Source: Trichoplax adhaerens (Eukaryota > Placozoa > Uniplacotomia > Trichoplacea > Trichoplacidae). From it: 64,000 bases of DNA. The stretch spans positions 2,251,454 to 2,315,453 of the forward strand of contig NW_002060946.1 in assembly GCF_000150275.1 (NCBI RefSeq). Reading direction: 5' to 3'. Below are positions 51,401-63,640 of this stretch, piece by piece (the stretch's first letter is position 1; each line of letters begins with the position of its first letter). Both the position numbers and the translations under genes were made by a program. A model generated the notes under the pieces. The model saw only the letters and a program-made list of their open reading frames with translations. It was not told the DNA's origin and made no database searches.

Positions 51401-53036
51401 AGGAGTCTGTGAAACATTAGCCTTCGACAGGAATGACAAAATTTGCTATCTATTTATTAGAACTATCAAGCAGCACATTTCCTTTTTAATCTCCTGATTT
51501 CAGTATCTTGGAAGCCAGAGCTATATTGTTGCGTTGATGCTGTATTAGTTATCTATTGCCTACGAGTAATGGTTTTACTCAAGTTGAGCTATCGATGATA
51601 ATACCTGGTATAAAGTAATTTTGATAATTCTTAATTGAAACTAATGACATCTTCAATTATGTTACAGTTTCAACTATAACAGATTGTCTACGAGTATAAC
51701 GGTAGAACGATCTACAAGTAACTATAATCAATTCAAATTAATCGCTTCCGTTTTAGTTTAGACGATAACAGCATTAGAGATGATAGATGAGGTCATTTTG
51801 ATCTACCGATTACAAAATACTCAATGCTGCACTTCATTATAATAAATTGCTTCCATTGCCATATAGTTTTCCGTTAGGATGATGATGGCGCTAGTGATGA
51901 TGTAAAAATGTAAGTGATCTACAAGTTTCAAAATTGATTTGAATCAATCACTCACACTAACTTGCTTGGTTAAAAGTGTCCTGCATAGCTTAGTTTAGAT
52001 TCATAAGTGACTACTTTTAATTCATTCTAAATTTAATCGCTACTACTGCAATCTTAATTTGAATCAATCGCTCAACTAATTTGGTTAAAAGTGCCCTGCA
52101 TAGCTTAGTTTACGATTCATAAGTGATTACTTTTAATTCATTCTAAATTTAATCGCTACTACTGCAATCATTTTCGTTCAAATGATAATAATGGAAAGAG
52201 TAACATAGAGCCCTACTACTGCATACTCTTCTATATGTAATCATTTGTCGCTTGGGTAACGAAACTAGAGCAGAACCGTGATAGCAACTAATTTTTGAGG
52301 ATGCCTCTATACAGTATTTACAGTTTCGATGACCAAAAACAATCCCTATTTCTCAATCTAGAGGATGGCAATGACGAGTTGACTTAAATGATGAGCAGAG
52401 CAATCACAGAAACACTGTGCAATCGGCGTAGTCTAATAGCAGAATACGCGTATCATCAATTTGTAACTTCATATAAGAGGATTTATTGCTACGTCATGTT
52501 TAATACAAGTATAGCCAGTGCTCTATGAGAATAACGATAAAACTACACTCAATCCTGTTACTAAAAGGATTGATCAAGATGAACTGGCTGCAAACAGTAA
52601 TGCAAACAGTTCCAGATGGGGAATTTTGAAGGTAGGAGGAAATGAATTCATCCATAAGTTATGAAAAAATATATACCAGTATAACTGCTAGAACTTACGA
52701 AATAGGAACGACAGGTTTGATTCGGCCGAATTTTGAGGTAGATATAAAACCTTGGACAGCAATATAAAGAAACTGACTGAATGTAATTAAGTTTCCAGCA
52801 CCTTTATCTAGCCTAGAGGATGAATATAACAACATGACCAAGCAAAGCATGAAAGATAAACACTCATGGCAAGATAGGAAAGATAGATTAATCAAGATAA
52901 TATGTACGACTTCTCATTCGTCCATGGTGACAAAATAATGAGAAGATACTTACTTAATCATCATTTCTAACGTGATTACATTACATCCACAGCCTACAAA
53001 GACTAAAAATATAGCAGCACCGACTTTGGCAGACAT
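48468..53036 (-). CDS. SLC35B4: SLC35B4-type nucleotide-sugar transporter (UDP-xylose/UDP-GlcNAc)
   Basis: A ten-helix Golgi/ER antiporter of the drug/metabolite transporter superfamily that imports UDP-sugars in exchange for UMP; substrate is inferred from the vertebrate and yeast (YEA4) relatives. Exons, 5' to 3': 52954-53036, 52699-52812, 50776-50878, 50028-50159, 49622-49679, 49484-49539, 49325-49378, 49127-49202, 48917-48995, 48468-48735. The sum is 1,023 nt, 340 residues, against 331 in human. Phases agree at every junction. Diagnostic blocks: VGCGCNVITLEMM at the N-terminus, GAGNLITFSQFLYIAVQGF, VINNYALSF, SGSLLANMTLGILLLKK, YGKHPKEALFY, HLLPLPAF, NVITQYICIR and SLTVTLVVTLRKF with HWLGT. 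The C-terminal tail is serine/lysine-rich without a terminal KKxx motif. The start is the first ATG of the N-terminal helix, matching the vertebrate start. The 3' end of exon 5 is sure; its 5' end could be a few bases further in. The last intron appears to be U12-type (separate entry). Confidence 0.92.
48736..48916 (-). other. U12-type AT-AC intron in the SLC35B4-like gene
   Basis: The 181-nt intron between exons 9 and 10 has no GT or AG at its ends. On the minus strand it starts ATATCCTTTT at 48916, the U12 donor consensus. It has TTCCTTAAC at 48766-48758, the U12 branch-point consensus, and it ends AC at 48737-48736. The branch A is 23 nt from the end, slightly far. Joining CA to G makes the glutamine of NVITQYICIR, exactly as in vertebrate SLC35B4, and keeps the frame. 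No GT-AG alternative gives this protein. Confidence 0.88.
51935..52172. repeat. Near-perfect two-copy tandem duplication, about 118 bp
   Basis: Units share TTTGAATCAATC, CCTGCATAGCTTAGTTTA and TTTAATTCATTC with very few differences, so the duplication is recent. It lies in the 1.8-kb second intron of the SLC35B4-like gene. Confidence 0.85.
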
Positions 53037-53535
53037 GTTTAGAGTGCTTAATTGCGAGAGAAGTGAGCAGCAACCTGAGGCCAACCTTGACAGTAGTCGA
53101 TTAATGGAAAGAAATGGTAGTAATTCGGACTGGTTGCTGCATGCATTGAAATATTAATCTGTCCATCAGTCTCTCAGTAGCCTTGGTAACCGAAGATACC
53201 AATTGGCTCTTGCTATATTTATTTAATTTTTATTGCAATTTTTATTTCTTTCAAATTTCCCCAGTACAAACGATCAATTGCTCCATCCATTTTACAAGTC
53301 ACGTCGTAATACCTGTCTATACTGAACATGATGTCATAAATCAAAGTTGGAGCAGGAATCCAAAGAGCTTGGTGCTACAACTGGAGCTCGAACTCACTGT
53401 CGGTTTGGTTATGCGTGCATACTAGCACAAGCTAAACTTGCAATATGGTGGTGTACTGTAATTTAAGAAGGTTATAGTACAGCATTGATAGTGCAGCAGC
53501 TTATTTTGCACACTTCCCTTGACTATACTAGAGAA

Positions 53536-54405
53536 TGTGGACCTAAATCGCCGTCGTGAGCTATAAAGATAGTATATATGCTATGGTATTCGTCATAAAA
53601 CTATCATACTGTAGGATCTACTATCGTCAAAGTTATACTGTACACTGAGTGAGAGTGTTCAGTTCACTGTGCACAGTACAGGAGCAGGAGTCATCATCAA
53701 GTTATGGACAGCTCGATATCACACCTTGTACTCGGCCATTTATGTGGTGCTTATGTCGATAACACATGATTAAAGAGCCCTATGGTAATTTATCATCAAG
53801 CTATCATACTGTAGCAGCAGTCATCCACTTGTAGACAGCTCGATATCATGCCTTGCACTGGCATTTATGTGCTTATGTCGATAGCATATGGTTAAAGAGC
53901 TGTAATGATGTAACTATTGCTTCATTTTGCTAGAGTAGGGAACGGAATTGAGGAGAAATTTCACTTTATCTCTACGCAATAATGTTGTCACCGGTAAACA
54001 GACTCACTTGCAGCCATACTGTAGGCAATAATTATAGGTACCGAGAGCGACATAAGTTTTGCTAGCTCTAACAGTAAACATTCAGTCATCACTCATCAGT
54101 TGTCAAGTTATGAACAACTCTGAGTCAAATATCATATTGTACTGTGTATACGGCTGTAGGGTAAATTAGTCGCAAAAATAGTGTCACATAGTGCCTACTG
54201 TCGAAAGTCATCGGGAAAGTGGACCTAAATCGCTGTCTTGAGCGCATACTTTATGATAATTCATCATAAAACTATCATCCTGTAGCAGCAGTCATCCACT
54301 TGTAGACAGCTCGATATTATGCCTTGTACTGGCATTTATGTGCTTATGTCGATAGGATATGATTAAAGAGCTGTAAGGATGTAACTATTGCTTCATATTG
54401 CTGGA
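53536..54405. repeat. Duplicated spacer blocks upstream of SLC35B4
   Basis: A block containing GTGGACCTAAATCGC, CATAAAACTATCAT, AGCAGTCATCCACTTGTAG and ATTTATGTGCTTATGTCGAT occurs at about 53536-53780, 53781-53935 and 54216-54405. The second and third copies are very similar. It lies in the spacer between the divergently transcribed SLC35B4 and ANKRD16 genes. Confidence 0.75.
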
Positions 54406-55529
54406 CTTCGGTATTTATGGTGACATTAGTTTTGTAAATAGATTCTCACTGTAGAGCTCTGCAGTATCTGTCATGCTTGCTTATTCGTTTAGTGCTGTCG
54501 TAGGAAGCAGTTTACCTCCAGTTGATGTTAAAAACAGTATATGCTATTATCATGTGCTCAAACTGTTTTCAACACTCTATACCGTACATTTAAAAGAAAA
54601 CCTACTTTTACGTTTTACTACTACCCTAGATAAACAAGTAGGGTTGTTGGAGCTAGAACGATCTGTTCGTATAGGATTGATCATGTAAATATCATTGATT
54701 TCGTTCTTGACGCAAAATATTCAATATTCAGTCACTGCCACACCAAGTTGAAAGATGATATTCATATCATTAGAAGTATGGATATCCACTGTGTTGGATG
54801 ATATCGATAAAGGGTAATCCTATGGTTAAATATTGAGATCTAACATGAGCCAGGTGCAATCCTATGTTGCAGGACCGATTGAAGTAGTCTTACTCTATAT
54901 CGCAAACATCACCATGGCCATCAGCTGGTAGCCAACAAGAAGACTCGATCGTCAGGACTAGCTGCCAATGCCAACCTTTTCAGCTCGAGTACTAGACTAC
55001 AGCTGTGCAAATAGGATAGCTGGAGGCGATAATGATCGTATGAAAGTGAATAGAGTAGGACGCGATCGAACAAAGCCATTGCTAATTGGCTTTTGACTAA
55101 ATCTTGGACTATTGTATGCGTTACATAGGTGCGTTTGGATTGGTGTTTACAATTGATCAATTTGGTTGCCTTGTTGACCCTGGGGAATTCTATTGGATTG
55201 CAAAGGAAATTTCTTCCCTTTCCACACTAGAAAACAGATCGACAGCGATATCATATAACAGTAGCATAACAGAAGCACGCTATGCCTACTGGTAGAGCTA
55301 CAACTTAAAGCAGCAAAAAGATCAATATTGTCATCGGATTAGCCAGGTTGAAGGACGCCGTCAAACTATCCCATAGCAGCCGGACATTGTTGACAAACCA
55401 GGTAAAAATGTCTCTAGTCTGTATCCTAAATGTAAATATCATCGCCACCCATCATGTTGAGTCGATAGACTATCGATCAGAACAGTCGAACGTGATTGAT
55501 TGGATCTGCCAATCTTGTGAAATGTGATC

Positions 55530-56775
55530 ACCTTTAGCTCTTGCCTTGGATTGAAACAACTCCTATTCTCGATGCTATTTCCAAATGGAAAGATCATCAT
55601 CAGAATAGCAACGACACGCAGTAAAGTTAAAAAAAAAAATCCATCTTATTATTGTGCCAGTATATCCACGATGTACAATTGGAAAGTTCTAATTTCAATC
55701 TCAATATCGTGAATAACCTAGGCGATTGGCCTGCTCTCCTAACGTAATATCTTGTCATCCAATCATGGCCACATTCGACGACTTTGATTTCAATCTTGGA
55801 TGAAAACCACTCCCATTGTCGATGTACTATCCAAATGGAGTAAAACTAAAATAATCCATCAAATTATATCCATGATGTCCATTTCATCATTCCTCATTTC
55901 GATCTCTATACCGTAGATAATTTAACATCATTGACTTGTTATGCAATATTTTATGATCAAATTATGGCCATTACTCGATGCCTTTGATTTCAATCTTGGA
56001 TTGAAATAGCTCCTATTCTCTTGGCTATTTCTAAATTGATCCATCACATCAACAATAGTAGTAACATGCGGTACTGTAGGAATAAAAAGCCCATCTACGA
56101 TGCAAAATTCATCATGTTTTTGATATCTCTGTATTGTAGATAGTCTAACGTTATTAATTTGATCTTGTAACGTAATATTATGTTATCAAAGCATGGCCAT
56201 TATTCGATGCCCTTGATTTCAATCTTAGATTGAAACGGTTGAAACAGTCCCTATCCTCATTGCTATTCTAAATTGATCGATCAAATCAACAGTAGTAGCA
56301 ACGTACAGTAGGAATATAAAATCCATCTAGATGTGGATAGTCTAACGTTATTAATTTGATCTTGTAACGTAATGTCATGTTATCAAATCAGAGCCAGTCT
56401 TTCAACGCCTTTGATTTCAATCTTAGATTGAAACAGTTGCTACCCTCATTGATATTTCTAAATTGATCGATCGCATCGACAATAGCAGCAACGTGCAGTG
56501 GGAATAAAAAGCCCATCGACGATGTAAAATTCATCCTGTTTTGATAACTCTACATTGTGGATAGTCTAACGTTATTTGATTTGATCTTGTAACGTAATAT
56601 CTTATTATTAAATCAGGGCCATTATTCGACGCCTTTGATTTCAATCTTAGATTGAAATAGCTCCTATTCTCTTTGCTATTTCTATATTGATCGATCACGT
56701 CAACAATAGCAGCGACATACAGTAGGAATAAAAAATTAATGGCCATGATTCGACGCCTTTGCCATTGCCCTCAGC
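55530..56775. repeat. Satellite-like array, about 6 units of roughly 200 bp
   Basis: Each unit has TTTGATTTCAATCTTRGATT, a CTATTTCTAAATTGATCGAT block, AACGTRCAGTAGGAATAAAA and TTGATCTTGTAACGTAAT. Repeated heads are near 55784, 55986, 56211, 56411 and 56636. Units vary between about 190 and 225 bp. Short frames such as 56531-56746 are inside it and are not genes. It ends about 520 bp before the ANKRD16 start. Confidence 0.85.
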
Positions 56776-57297
56776 AATAAAAATCTTAATCTAGAAGTGG
56801 CTAGACAACGTACTACTAGTAAAGTAGCCAAAATGATTTTTATCATTGAGTAATAGATTGTTTAAACTTAACACTACTATTCCATGTTGTTGTACTGTAT
56901 TAACAATTATCTATTTCATCTAAAAATTACTACTACTCACTCACGCCCTGGACATGTAAAGCTGAAACAAGCTCTGTAGTCCTTCCTCCAATGTCCCTAT
57001 TAGCGTACTCAATTTAATCCACTTTAATGATCGGGCGATTCTAGAGACACGGATGTCATAAGCTTGACATCTACTCTTCTACTAAATCCAACCCCATGTC
57101 AATTATACTACATGGAATTGATTTTTAATCCAAGATGGAAGTAATCACTAATTAGAGTTACTAAATTATTGAAATCGTCATGATTTATTAATTGCAATGA
57201 ATCAACGTACTCCAATTTGTACTTAATCCCATGATCAATTCAAGACTAATTGACAATCTCAATCTTGTACCATAGGAACCATTTTAAAAAGATTAAA

Positions 57298-60214
57298 ATG
57301 CAAGTTGATGGTGAAAGTTTTATGAAATATGTCCAAGATAACAACATCACTGCTATCCAAACTATCTTAGCCAATGCTCAAAATAGTAAAAAGTTGCTAT
57401 CTTACAAAAGAAAGAAATCGGGTGATACTCCAATGATTATAGCAAGTCGATGTGGTCATTTACAACTAATGCAGTTGTTCTATCATGGCTATGGTGTTCC
57501 ATTTACTGAAATGAACAACGATAATAAACAGCCACTCCATGAAGCTGCCCAATTTGAGCATACACTTTGCGTTCGTTTCATGCTACAATATGGTGCCGAT
57601 GTTAATAGTTTAAAGCGAGCAGATTGGTAAGTAAATGGAATAGATGACATCAATGGTGATGCTGTATAATAGCCATATTTTCTCATACAGATTACTTTAG
57701 ATAATGTTAAAGCTTATTGAGTCATCGAACAGATGATATCGAGAATAATTAACCGCGCTTTCTTCTACCGACTGATTTAACCTACGATTAGCTTAAAATG
57801 TTACAGTTAATAATAATGGTCTGTCTATCTAATTTCTATCACCTACAGCGGTATTACATCAGTTGTAATGGCTCATTGTCCTACTAGTTATTCGTAAAAT
57901 ATAATAACTAAAATTAGCGATTAGGTATAAACTTTACTTAGCTAAAGAAATGGTAAAACATTCTCTTCAAGATACTAGCCAACTCATTACAACATCAGTT
58001 TCAGGAATGTTTTATATACGAGTATACAGTATATATGGGGGACTATTTAGAAGAGTATAATGCATCTTTATTGAAAATTGGATTAGCTGATAACTCGTCC
58101 TCTCATTCATTGCCAACCCTTATAGTCAGTATAATCGTTAACGTCGTATTAACTAACAAATTACTAGCAAAAACATCCGTGGCCATAAAAACGTGTAAAC
58201 CCTACATAAACGAAGCGTAGAACTTGTATCGGCCCGTCAAAAATTAAGCTGTGATAAGTAACTCAAGGTGTAGATATTCAAATTTTAAAGAGCTTTTGTC
58301 AAGGATGGTGTTTTGCGACAACTTTACAACAAAATTTACCTCTAAGTTCAACCGCAGTTATCAATAATTTCGTGCGATTGTATCCTACAGTTGCTTCATG
58401 ACGAAACGTTAAAATTATTTAAATGTTTAACGTTTTTTAAAAATCAACTAGGACACCTTTGATGCTGGCATGTACCAAACAAAACATAGATACTATAAAA
58501 ACTCTAATTGAATATCATGCGGATACAAAAATGGTCAACAAAGATAAATGGAATTGTTTCCATATTGCTTGCAGGTGCTTAATTTTCAATTGTTAATAAT
58601 TGATTTTAGGGCCGGTAGTGTAAAATATCTCAGATAAATACTTTAATCGCAGATTTGATGCTCTTTACAGTTAAGATTTTTATTGTGCACATTTGTAACA
58701 ATTAACTCAAGACTTTTCACTGTCTATATGGAATAAGCAATTATATCCTTGAAATAAGGTTATATCGTTAGATATGTCGCCACCACAAATTAACTAATGA
58801 AATAATTTGTTTTGGGATATACTTATTCTTAGGGAAGGTAATCCTGACATTATAAATTACTTACTAGATGTTGATAATCGCATATGGCAAAATACCAGTA
58901 ACAATGGCAGAACTCCTTTACATACGGCAGGTATGCTAATGATTGCGGTGAAGTTTATAATATATGATAATTACCATAAGAACGGAACTAGTTTAATTTA
59001 AAAATTGCTCTCCTTTATCCTTATATTTCATGACTTATAATTTGTAATCGTAGCTCTTCACGGAAACCTCGAAATTGTTAAAATCCTCTTGGATAGGTAA
59101 AATAAGTATAAATAAAGATTTTGGTAAAGTGTATATATAATATTTAGGATATCTGTAATGATAAAATCTTTTAGTATAATTGGCGAAAGTTTACAATTTT
59201 AGCAAAATGTATTAAAATAATTTCTGTACCATAACCGTCGATAACAGGTGTAGCTATCCAATTGATATAGCTGATCGTTGTGGTACCACACCATTTATGG
59301 ATGCAATTAAAGGCGATCATGTTAATTTAGCCAGAACACTCGCACAGGATTATCAGGTCAGCCAGAACAAGATGCAGTTTACTGTAATATCGTTATACTG
59401 TACATCCTACAATTTCCTGATGTGCAATTGGTATTGACTTATCAGGCAGATAAACATGCTACTGATAACATGGGTAGAGAAGCTATTCATCTAGCAGCAC
59501 ATACTGGAGCAATTAGATCGATTCATTTTCTTCATAGTGAATTACGTATTGCTATTAATACTTTAACCAAATGTGGCAAGACAGCTTTACATTGTGCTGC
59601 TAAGGTTAGATTTATTTTGATGTTGTTACCATGTAATGCAGTACTAAGATGTATTAATACTTCACACAAATTTGAAGTAAAGAACAGAAAAATAAACAGT
59701 TTTAGAAACGGTCCTCCAATTGACAACCCATTTTACGAGAATTCTCTTCAACTTGATTTTAAATTAGGACGGTCAACTTGAATGCATCGAGAATTTAATC
59801 TTGTTAGGTATTAAAATCAATGCTCAAGATCATCGAGGCCATACAGGTATATTTAGTAAGATTACTAGAAGTTCGGAATTGGGCCTTGTGCAATTTTTTT
59901 ACATTTATCGTATGAATGTAATTACCTCGTACTAAGATATTCAACTGTAAAATAATTTCTACCCTTTATGATAGGATAGTCCACTTTATGCGTAATGCTT
60001 TTATCATATTCATACGTATTTATTTGTGGCACGAATGTTTTATGTCTTAATTATAGCGCTTCACATGGCTGCTGCCGGTGGTTATGCTTCATTAATTTCA
60101 ATACTAGTCCATGACTTTGGAGCTATTGATCTACCCAATTTTGTTGGCGTAACTGCTGAACAGTTATCCAGAAATGAAGTAGTACGAATGAGTTTTAACT
60201 CTCCAATTGTGTAG
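57298..60214 (+). CDS. ANKRD16: ANKRD16-type ankyrin repeat protein
   Basis: A soluble protein made almost wholly of ankyrin repeats. Exons: 57298-57626, 58452-58574, 58833-58930, 59054-59096, 59248-59356, 59446-59604, 59768-59846, 60057-60214. The total is 1,098 nt, 365 residues, near the human 361. All junctions are GT-AG and phases agree. Repeat cores seen in order: DTPMIIASRCGH, KQPLHEAAQFEH, DWTPLMLACTKQN, WNCFHIACREGNP, RTPLHTAALHGNLE, TTPFMDAIKGDH, REAIHLAAHTG, KTALHCAAKDGQ, HTALHMAAAGGY, then a short non-repeat tail. The run SLKRADWTPLMLACT matches ANKRD16 closely and separates it from TRPA1 or generic ankyrins. In mammals ANKRD16 binds alanyl-tRNA synthetase and takes misactivated serine onto lysine side chains. 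Start at 57298 is chosen for length; an in-frame ATG lies at 57250. The sixth exon could start slightly earlier. Confidence 0.88.
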
Positions 60215-63200
60215 TGTAGTACACTATCCATCATACTTTAAGAGCATTATTTATGTAAATTGAATGATCTTGCCAGTTTCTATAATTCCTTATAATTTTT
60301 AATCTTTGCTAAAAACATAAGATATAGTTTCTACGTTTTGTGAAAACATTAGTATGTATGTAACCCTAAATGAGACTACAAGATCTCAGATAATCTAGTA
60401 CAACCAACGATTCGAAGATCGAATAACGATCACTGCACTTATAAAGTCTAAAATATGCCAACTACAATATATCATTATCAATTAGTACCACTACTAGCAG
60501 GACTATGTTATCAAAACTTAATACTATTTCAATTTTTGGTCCTAATACTATTCTATATGTACAATTTACTGTATTTGCTTATGTTGATGAAAGTAATATA
60601 CCTATTCTTACTCTATCATGTTAAGGATGCGAATCTTGAACATTACATTACGATTTCTTTCCATTCGATCCGAATTACGTACACCTACATATACGCATAT
60701 GTGTCAGTACATGCATGTAGTAGCGACAGTGGTAAAGAAATTTGAACTATATAGAATTAATGTGGAATGTACATTATATAGCAATCATTACGCTGATTCT
60801 AGCTTCAAACAAGTATCAATTACTGAATGCATACCAACGGAAATACTTGCACTATCAATTATTTTAATTGTTGAATACTAATCCTGTTTTTACCCACTAG
60901 ATAGGAATGCAGTAATTAACTCACTTACCAATCATACTATTTCGACGATTGTTCAGGGATAGTTGTGTATTTACTCATGACAAGATACTGCGACCACTCT
61001 GTTAGACTTTGATGCTATTTTACTGTATATTCTAATTGGTACTTGATGCTTATATCACTACACCATGATTGGCTATGTCTGTTTATTTTGTAGCTTAGCC
61101 AATTTTCTTTCAAATATTAAGCAATCACCTGATATATATTTTTAATATTAAAAATAATAAAGCAGCATTGATTGCATTACTTGCTTCCTACACAGCTATC
61201 CAATTTATTCCTATACGGTGAAAGGGAGGGATTATAATTATGAGAGAAAGTTATTTGATACATGATGTATAGTTACAAGAGGTACTAAGACTTTACATAC
61301 TTACGTTAAATATAAATTTTATCGGTAATGAGAATTCCTGAACCTATGCTAGAGTTATTGATTCGCCTCCGTAATTGTTTTCATATATGACGCAAGCAAA
61401 TCCAGGGGTAACTTGTACCATCATCTCCATTTTTACACACTATAACTAGCACAGCAAGTTTACGTTATAATTCTATTCAACGTTGATAATATAATCCGTT
61501 CATTTAGTTCCAGACACTCATTCCTTGGCAAGATATTATGTTGGGGTATACTTTGAGTATTATATTTGCAGTTTCTGTAATTTGGCTCTGTCAGCCTGCA
61601 CAGGTAAATGGAAAAGTAACTCACAAAAATTCTTCTACCCATGATTTTAATTTTTGTTTACAGCTGTACTTAAGCATTGTAGCATTATTTGTTTGAAGTA
61701 TCTATTCGATTTTGACCTTATTATGTCCGCCATTTTCATTTTTAACTGTATAAAATAAGACTATGTATAGTATTGCCATAACACCTGATGAAATTTCTGA
61801 CTTGATTGATTATGAAATGTAACGATCGGCTGTGTCAATATAAATTTTACTCTTGAATATTGTAGACTTCCAATGACCGATACTAACTATAAATTTGATT
61901 TCAATTGAACTGACTATAGTAGTAGCTATAGATCAATTTAGCCCATTTCAAAGATATCCTTATAACTGCCGTTACTGTATTTTATAATTCTTCAGACCAA
62001 AAACGACTAAACGTTGAAGCAAATTATAATTTAATGTCTAAGACATGATTTAAAGATGCTTAGAACATAATAATATTACTCTATTAATTAAGGAAAGCTT
62101 GCTGGTTTATTGAATAGGGTCTGTTTGATCAGATTTCAATTCTACCGATCTTACGGTGTGAATATCGAACAGCGCATTATTTTCGGGAGAATCGAAGTAA
62201 TCTACTTCATGAAATTTTAGTGTATCTAATCCCTCAGTTTTGAAATAGGACTTTAGAATGATCTAATTTCAAAAGCAGTAAATATATAATTTAACGGCAA
62301 TGCGTTATCTTTGAGAAGGATAGATGAATCTAATATATAATATATTGCTTTCACACATTATGAAATTTGCATGAATTACAACTTATTCGATCTAACTAAT
62401 GAGGACATCAAGCGTGTTGTTTTAGAGAAAGTCAAAAGTAACCTATTTTATTTATAACACTATCTTATCAATGAATGAAAAAGTCTGCTAGTTTATTAGA
62501 TGTCACTCTTTATCAAATCTCAAGGATACCTAAGACATAATTAATGAAAGTGCACTATTTTAGAGAAGGAATAGATAATCTATGACCTAAACTAACATTA
62601 GTCCTACAATTTTGTGACAACTTCTAGTTTACTCATTGTAGCTTTAAGTTTGATTGAAACTTCGAGAGTATCAATATATTATTTTGGAGATGCAGCATAA
62701 CTGATTTTGCAAATAATATTACCCTACTAACTAATGAACGTTTACCGGTTTGTTAATCATGACTTTGGTTTGTTCTAATTGCAAGGTAGTAATAAGAATG
62801 TGATTGAACAAAATCTTTACTATGGGGAAGAAAGTTTAACCTATTAGATAGAATATTACTTTATCAAATTATAAAACTTCCTCTTTATTGATTATAGCTT
62901 TAGTATGATTACATTTAAAGGAAGTATAAGTTTCTTACTAATTTATAAGATCCTAGAAATTAAACTAACTAATGCAGCTTAAAGGGTTGTCGCGGCATAC
63001 CTCTCACAACAATCGTTTTCCGCTTTACATTTTTCTTTATGGTAATCTCGAAAAATGCAATTAGTATGATAAAAGCTTCGAAAAAAGTTATTTTGCTTCC
63101 TAATGCCGACGATCATTTAAATTTGAAATCGTAATTTACCACAATTTAGCTGACGATATCATCATCAATCCATCGTTTTAAAACAGGCTGCATTAAATGA

Positions 63201-63346
63201 ACAACTTTACGCTTTTGTATGAATTTATAATCAATAATTATATGAACTGTGATGATGAATTCGCTAGTTCAATTTCCTTAAAATTAAATTACCTTAAATT
63301 TGGAATTAGATCCCGTAATCATTTGTTTAAATGTGGATTATGTTAG
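60215..63346. other. Spacer or 5' intron before the Notch-ligand-like exon
   Basis: Holds the 3' end of ANKRD16 and presumably the signal-peptide exon of the next gene, which I could not place. Two overlapping frames at 60455-60881 lack homology. From about 62040 to 62960 weakly similar blocks recur (ACTAATGA, GGTTTRTT, TTAGATAGAAT), an old tandem array. Confidence 0.45.
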
Positions 63347-63640
63347 GTTGGTTGTCAGTCATCGCCATCGGCAAATCTTCATGGCAAAATTACAGTTCAT
63401 TTTCTTAATTATGAAAATCAGAAAGGATTAGGATGGCGTTATCCAGCCTGCAACGAAACGCAAATGAGATGTCCAAGTCAATTTCATATCTGTATTGGCC
63501 ACGCTGGAAAAAGTTGCTATCAACAGGTCATCAGCAAATTTTTCAAGACTAAAATCACAAGAGTCCCACTAGACAGTAAAAGCAACTTATCCAAAACAAT
63601 TTCTAATCCATTTACCATTTCCTATTATCAACCATTACCG
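63347..63640 (+). CDS. Candidate MNNL-domain exon of a Notch-ligand-like (Delta/Jagged) gene, partial
   Basis: A 98-codon open exon between an acceptor (ATGTTAG) and a donor (CCG followed by GTAATA), phase 0 at its end. It reads GKITVHFLNYENQKGLG, then a cysteine, RCPSQFHICIGH, another cysteine after 6 residues, and near the end NPFTISYY. This pattern follows the N-terminal domain of Jagged and Delta proteins: a strand with a small conserved glycine, cysteine pairs around an FxxCl motif, and a final F-S/T-F strand. That domain precedes the DSL domain and helps bind Notch and lipids. The signal-peptide exon upstream and the DSL/EGF exons downstream were not found in the window, so the identification rests on one exon. 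No frame breaks. It could also belong to another secreted cysteine-rich protein. Confidence 0.5.

Noticed and set aside
57250-60214. Calling the ankyrin gene a TRPA1-like channel
   Set aside because: The gene ends in a stop after the last repeat at 60214 with no transmembrane region, and its motifs match ANKRD16 along the whole length.
60455-60881. Two overlapping plus-strand frames after ANKRD16
   Set aside because: Low-complexity hydrophobic peptide, no splice context, no homology, no support from a second frame.
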